Source of the DNA: Marnyiella aurantia | GTDB taxonomy: Bacteria > Bacteroidota > Bacteroidia > Flavobacteriales > Weeksellaceae | Direction: 5' to 3' | Assembly: GCF_014041915.1 (NCBI RefSeq) | Contig: NZ_CP059472.1 | Span: 372,001-436,000 of the forward strand | Length of the DNA stretch: 64,000 bases | Shown here: one piece after another, positions 61,725 through 64,000 of the stretch | Layout of the letters: each line of letters begins with the position of its first letter | Numbering within the stretch: the stretch's first letter is position 1 | Program-made: the position numbers and the translations under genes | Notes under the pieces: generated by a model | What the model was told of the DNA's origin: nothing | Databases searched by the model: none | What the model saw: the letters and a program-made list of their open reading frames with translations, nothing else

Positions 61725-62162
61725 TCAAAGCGCAAGTTTTGAGAAGATGTTCCGCTTTGGCTTACGGATCACTTCAATCTTTGGATTGATTGCGAGCAGA
61801 TCCTTCAGGAACTCTTCTGTTCGCACCGGCGAAATAATTATGCTGTCGAATTTGTTGTAGAAAATTTCAAGTCTGTCCAGAGATGCGGCGGGTGAACTAA
61901 GCGGATTGTTGGTTTCCCTGATTTTACGGATGGCTGAAACAGGAATTTTGGTTCTTGAAAAAAAGGAACTGTGAACTGTAACATCTTTTTCATCCACCGA
62001 ATATTTAATGCCCAAAAAAACGAAGAGAAAAAATAAAATAACAGGAATCAAGAGGAGATCCAAGTCCGCAGCATTTTCGTGCGGCACAAAAATAAATGAG
62101 GCAAAAACGAGGAAGATGAACGCAATCAGTTCCAGGCCATATTTCGTTCTGTACTTTTTCAT
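61725..62162 (-). CDS. Small membrane protein with a bacterial PH-like domain
   Basis: 145 residues: two N-terminal hydrophobic helices ('LIAFIFLVFASFIFV', 'LLLIPVILFFLFVFLGI'), then a small beta-rich domain ('YSVDEKDVTVHSSFFSRTKIPVSAIRKIRET' and 'IISPVRTEEFLKDL') like bacterial PH domains. Function unknown. It follows the NlpC/P60 gene by 12 bases and is probably on the same message. Confidence 0.72.
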   Translation of the reverse strand: MKKYRTKYGLELIAFIFLVFASFIFVPHENAADLDLLLIPVILFFLFVFLGIKYSVDEKDVTVHSSFFSRTKIPVSAIRKIRETNNPLSSPAASLDRLEIFYNKFDSIIISPVRTEEFLKDLLAINPKIEVIRKPKRNIFSKLAL

Positions 62163-62174
62163 ACTACTTTTCTA

Positions 62175-62714
62175 TTAAAGAACCCTGCGGGCAAAGAGAT
62201 ATGCCTGGTTCCAGTACTTCTCGTTCAATGAAGAGATAATCACGCCTTTGGATGTGGATGAATGTATAAAGTTGATCTCACCGTCATTCAGGATACGGTG
62301 TACAATCCCTACATGCGAGATGCGGCTTCCACCTGATGTCGCGAAAAACAATAAGTCCCCGGGCTGCACTTTTGAAATATCAACCTCTTTTCCTTCCTTT
62401 CCCTGGTCTTCCGAACGGCGTGGAAGTTTCATGGAGTTTTCGTCAAAAACCTTGCAGACCAAACCTGAGCAGTCGAAGCCGGATGATGTGTTTCCGGCAT
62501 ATTTATAAGGGGCACCCAAATATTTTTCTGCATCCTTCAGCAGTTCCTCCACTTCCCTGGTGGTCTTACCGTTATACTTTGACATCAGGGAACGGAGTTC
62601 AGCAGCTTTTGTCACCGGTTTTACGTAAGGATCAGGTCTTTTTACAGGCTTTTTGGCGGTACCACACGAGATAATTATGGCCATAGCCATAAGTAAAGAC
62701 AATATCTGCTTCAT
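62175..62714 (-). CDS. NlpC/P60 (C40) family cell-wall peptidase, lipoprotein
   Basis: 179 residues. Lipobox 'IISC' with Cys17, then a Lys/Pro-rich linker and the NlpC/P60 domain with catalytic Cys in 'GFDCSGLVCKVF', His in 'SRISHVGIVHRI' and a third polar His in 'FIHSSTSKGV'. It cleaves peptide bonds in peptidoglycan stems from the envelope side. A TATTTTTG -7 box lies upstream at 62735-62742. Confidence 0.92.
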   Translation of the reverse strand: MKQILSLLMAMAIIISCGTAKKPVKRPDPYVKPVTKAAELRSLMSKYNGKTTREVEELLKDAEKYLGAPYKYAGNTSSGFDCSGLVCKVFDENSMKLPRRSEDQGKEGKEVDISKVQPGDLLFFATSGGSRISHVGIVHRILNDGEINFIHSSTSKGVIISSLNEKYWNQAYLFARRVL

Positions 62715-62734
62715 TATTCAGTCAGTTTTCAGCT

Positions 62735-62742
62735 CAAAAATA
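62735..62742 (-). promoter_or_regulatory. Promoter -7 box of the NlpC/P60 gene
   Basis: The minus strand reads TATTTTTG, about 21 bases before the ATG. Confidence 0.5.
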
Positions 62743-62769
62743 GATAATTTGAACTGAAACCTTTTAAGA

Positions 62770-64000
62770 TTATTCTGCAGTTCCCTTTTTTCCTTTGTTA
62801 ATAAACCAGTACACGGGCACTCCAATCAGGATCAGAAGGAAACCCGGCCATGTATATTGCGGCTTGTAAATGATAAGCAATACACAGAACATGGCACCGA
62901 TCAGGAGGTAAATCAGAGGCGTAACGGGGTACAGCCAAGTCTTGTACGGACGCTCAAGGTTGGGTTGCTTAAACCTTAACCAGATTACGCCAAAAACGGT
63001 AATCATATAAAAGAGTACGATAACAAAAGAAATCATATCCAAAAGATCGCCGTACTGTCCGGAAAGTGCCAACACCGATGCCCAGATTCCCTGCATCCAA
63101 AGTGATTTAGCCGGTACATCAAACCGGTTGTTTTCAATAGCGCTTTTAAAGAAAAGCCCATCCTTCGCCATGGTTTGGTAAACCCGTGCGCCAGCCAGAA
63201 CGAGGCCGTTTATACACCCGAATGTGGAAATCATAACCAATACTGCCATAATTACAGTTCCAACACTTCCAAATATCACCTCCGAAGCCGCAACTGCAGG
63301 GCGGTTTTTATCAGCAAAAGCAATCCCGTCCCGGTCCAACGCATTCAGGTAAACGAAATTAACGAGCATATAAAGAATCATAACGGCTGCGGTTCCCAAA
63401 ACCATTGACCGGACCACGTTCTTTTTAGGATTTTCCATTTCGCCGGACATAAAGGTTACATTCTCCCAGGCCACTGAGCTGAAAACCGATCCCACCATGG
63501 CCGCAGCGATACCGCCCATCAGGGCCATTCCTCCTATTTCTGTCCATCCGGTCGGAAGCAGGTTATTGCCGACCTCTTTGCCGAGATCCTGAAAGGCCGC
63601 CCATCCGAAACTCATATTGGCTGTCCACTGTGAATCTTTTATCAGCATAAAGCCAAAAATAATAAGTCCGAGAAGGGCTAAAATCTTGGATCCGGTAAAG
63701 ACATTCTGCAGAAGCTTTCCATTTTTTACTCCACGTGTATTAATATAGGTAAGCAGAAGAATAATGACGATGGCTAGAATCTGTACCCAGGTTATCCTGA
63801 ATCCGCCATTTTGGAAAATAGGCTCAGAATCATTAAGCCACGGAATTAAATACGCTGCAAACTTGCCGAAGGCCATGGCAACTGCGGCGATAGTTCCCGT
63901 TTGAATCACTGTAAAGAGACCCCATCCGTACAGAAAGCCGGGCATTTTGCCAAAAATTTCAGAAATATAGGTATACTGACCTCCGGCTTTGGGGTAAATG
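62770..64000 (-). CDS. APC family amino-acid permease, N-terminus beyond the window
   Basis: The frame continues to the right edge: codons before the ATG at 63945 read 'YPKAGGQYTYISEIFGKMPGF', the conserved APC motif after helix 1, so that ATG is internal. About 410 residues with ten hydrophobic segments remain, ending in 'GVPVYWFINKGKKGTAE'. It imports or exchanges amino acids; the substrate is not determined. No terminator found before the NlpC/P60 gene's promoter. Confidence 0.9.
   Translation of the reverse strand, partial: IYPKAGGQYTYISEIFGKMPGFLYGWGLFTVIQTGTIAAVAMAFGKFAAYLIPWLNDSEPIFQNGGFRITWVQILAIVIILLLTYINTRGVKNGKLLQNVFTGSKILALLGLIIFGFMLIKDSQWTANMSFGWAAFQDLGKEVGNNLLPTGWTEIGGMALMGGIAAAMVGSVFSSVAWENVTFMSGEMENPKKNVVRSMVLGTAAVMILYMLVNFVYLNALDRDGIAFADKNRPAVAASEVIFGSVGTVIMAVLVMISTFGCINGLVLAGARVYQTMAKDGLFFKSAIENNRFDVPAKSLWMQGIWASVLALSGQYGDLLDMISFVIVLFYMITVFGVIWLRFKQPNLERPYKTWLYPVTPLIYLLIGAMFCVLLIIYKPQYTWPGFLLILIGVPVYWFINKGKKGTAE

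Noticed and set aside
1-64000. CRISPR array.
   Set aside because: No spaced direct repeats of 24-40 bases were seen and no cas gene is present.

Overview
The window looks like a chromosome segment from a Bacteroidota bacterium, most likely a flavobacterium of the Chryseobacterium type (family Weeksellaceae). This is inferred from four signs. Promoter -7 boxes of the form TAnnTTTG recur before many genes. Shine-Dalgarno sequences are scarce. Three secreted proteins carry type IX secretion (T9SS) C-terminal sorting domains. The gene repertoire also fits: CPA2 antiporter with RCK domains, hppA-OmpA fusion, DUF4153, DUF4230, M28 peptidases and an aromatic-type aminotransferase. No rRNA, CRISPR array, transposase or integrase was found.

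Layout. 1-10.1 kb holds housekeeping genes: the end of a cation antiporter, an HD hydrolase, a TonB-dependent receptor, uvrA with a CPBP protease, tRNA-Arg(CCT), an M28 lipoprotein peptidase and an aminotransferase. 10.1-18.63 kb is a visibly A+T-rich island. Its main operon runs on the minus strand and encodes a ZorA-like motor channel, a ZorB-like peptidoglycan-binding stator partner, an HNH nuclease, a 1612-residue SF1 helicase with a Vsr/DUF559-like nuclease and a Gre-like C-terminal domain, and possibly a 90-residue protein. A decayed second copy of the aminotransferase 3' end lies at the far edge of the island (18632-18697), which marks where it was inserted. 18.7-29 kb carries membrane and soluble pyrophosphatases, a methyltransferase, radC, a LolD-like ATPase and pyruvate dehydrogenase E2 and E1-alpha. 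29-40 kb carries a BlaI regulator with a DUF4153 membrane protein, a frameshifted T9SS protein, a copper-resistance cluster (AraC-type regulator and CopA) and a stress-type cluster (DUF892, PfpI, DUF72, sirtuin). 40-50 kb has a four-gene two-component operon, YggS, an NtrC-like regulator, a MATE exporter, a secreted endonuclease I and an acyl-CoA dehydrogenase. 50-64 kb has small envelope proteins, thrS-infC, a two-gene minus-strand cassette that separates infC from rpmI-rplT, a secreted M28 peptidase, two glycosyltransferases, dapD, an NlpC/P60 lipoprotein and the start-less end of an amino-acid permease.

The most interesting locus is the 10.1-18.6 kb island. ZorA and ZorB are the shared motor of Zorya anti-phage systems. 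Here the effectors are an HNH protein together with an SF1 helicase-nuclease, not the ZorC/ZorD, ZorE or ZorF/ZorG effectors of the described types. I propose it as an unassigned Zorya-like variant. Other points worth checking are an AUA start codon for infC, interruption of the infC-rpmI-rplT order, a Thr-rich 17-codon leader-like ORF in front of a terminator, and a single-base frameshift in a T9SS sorting signal.
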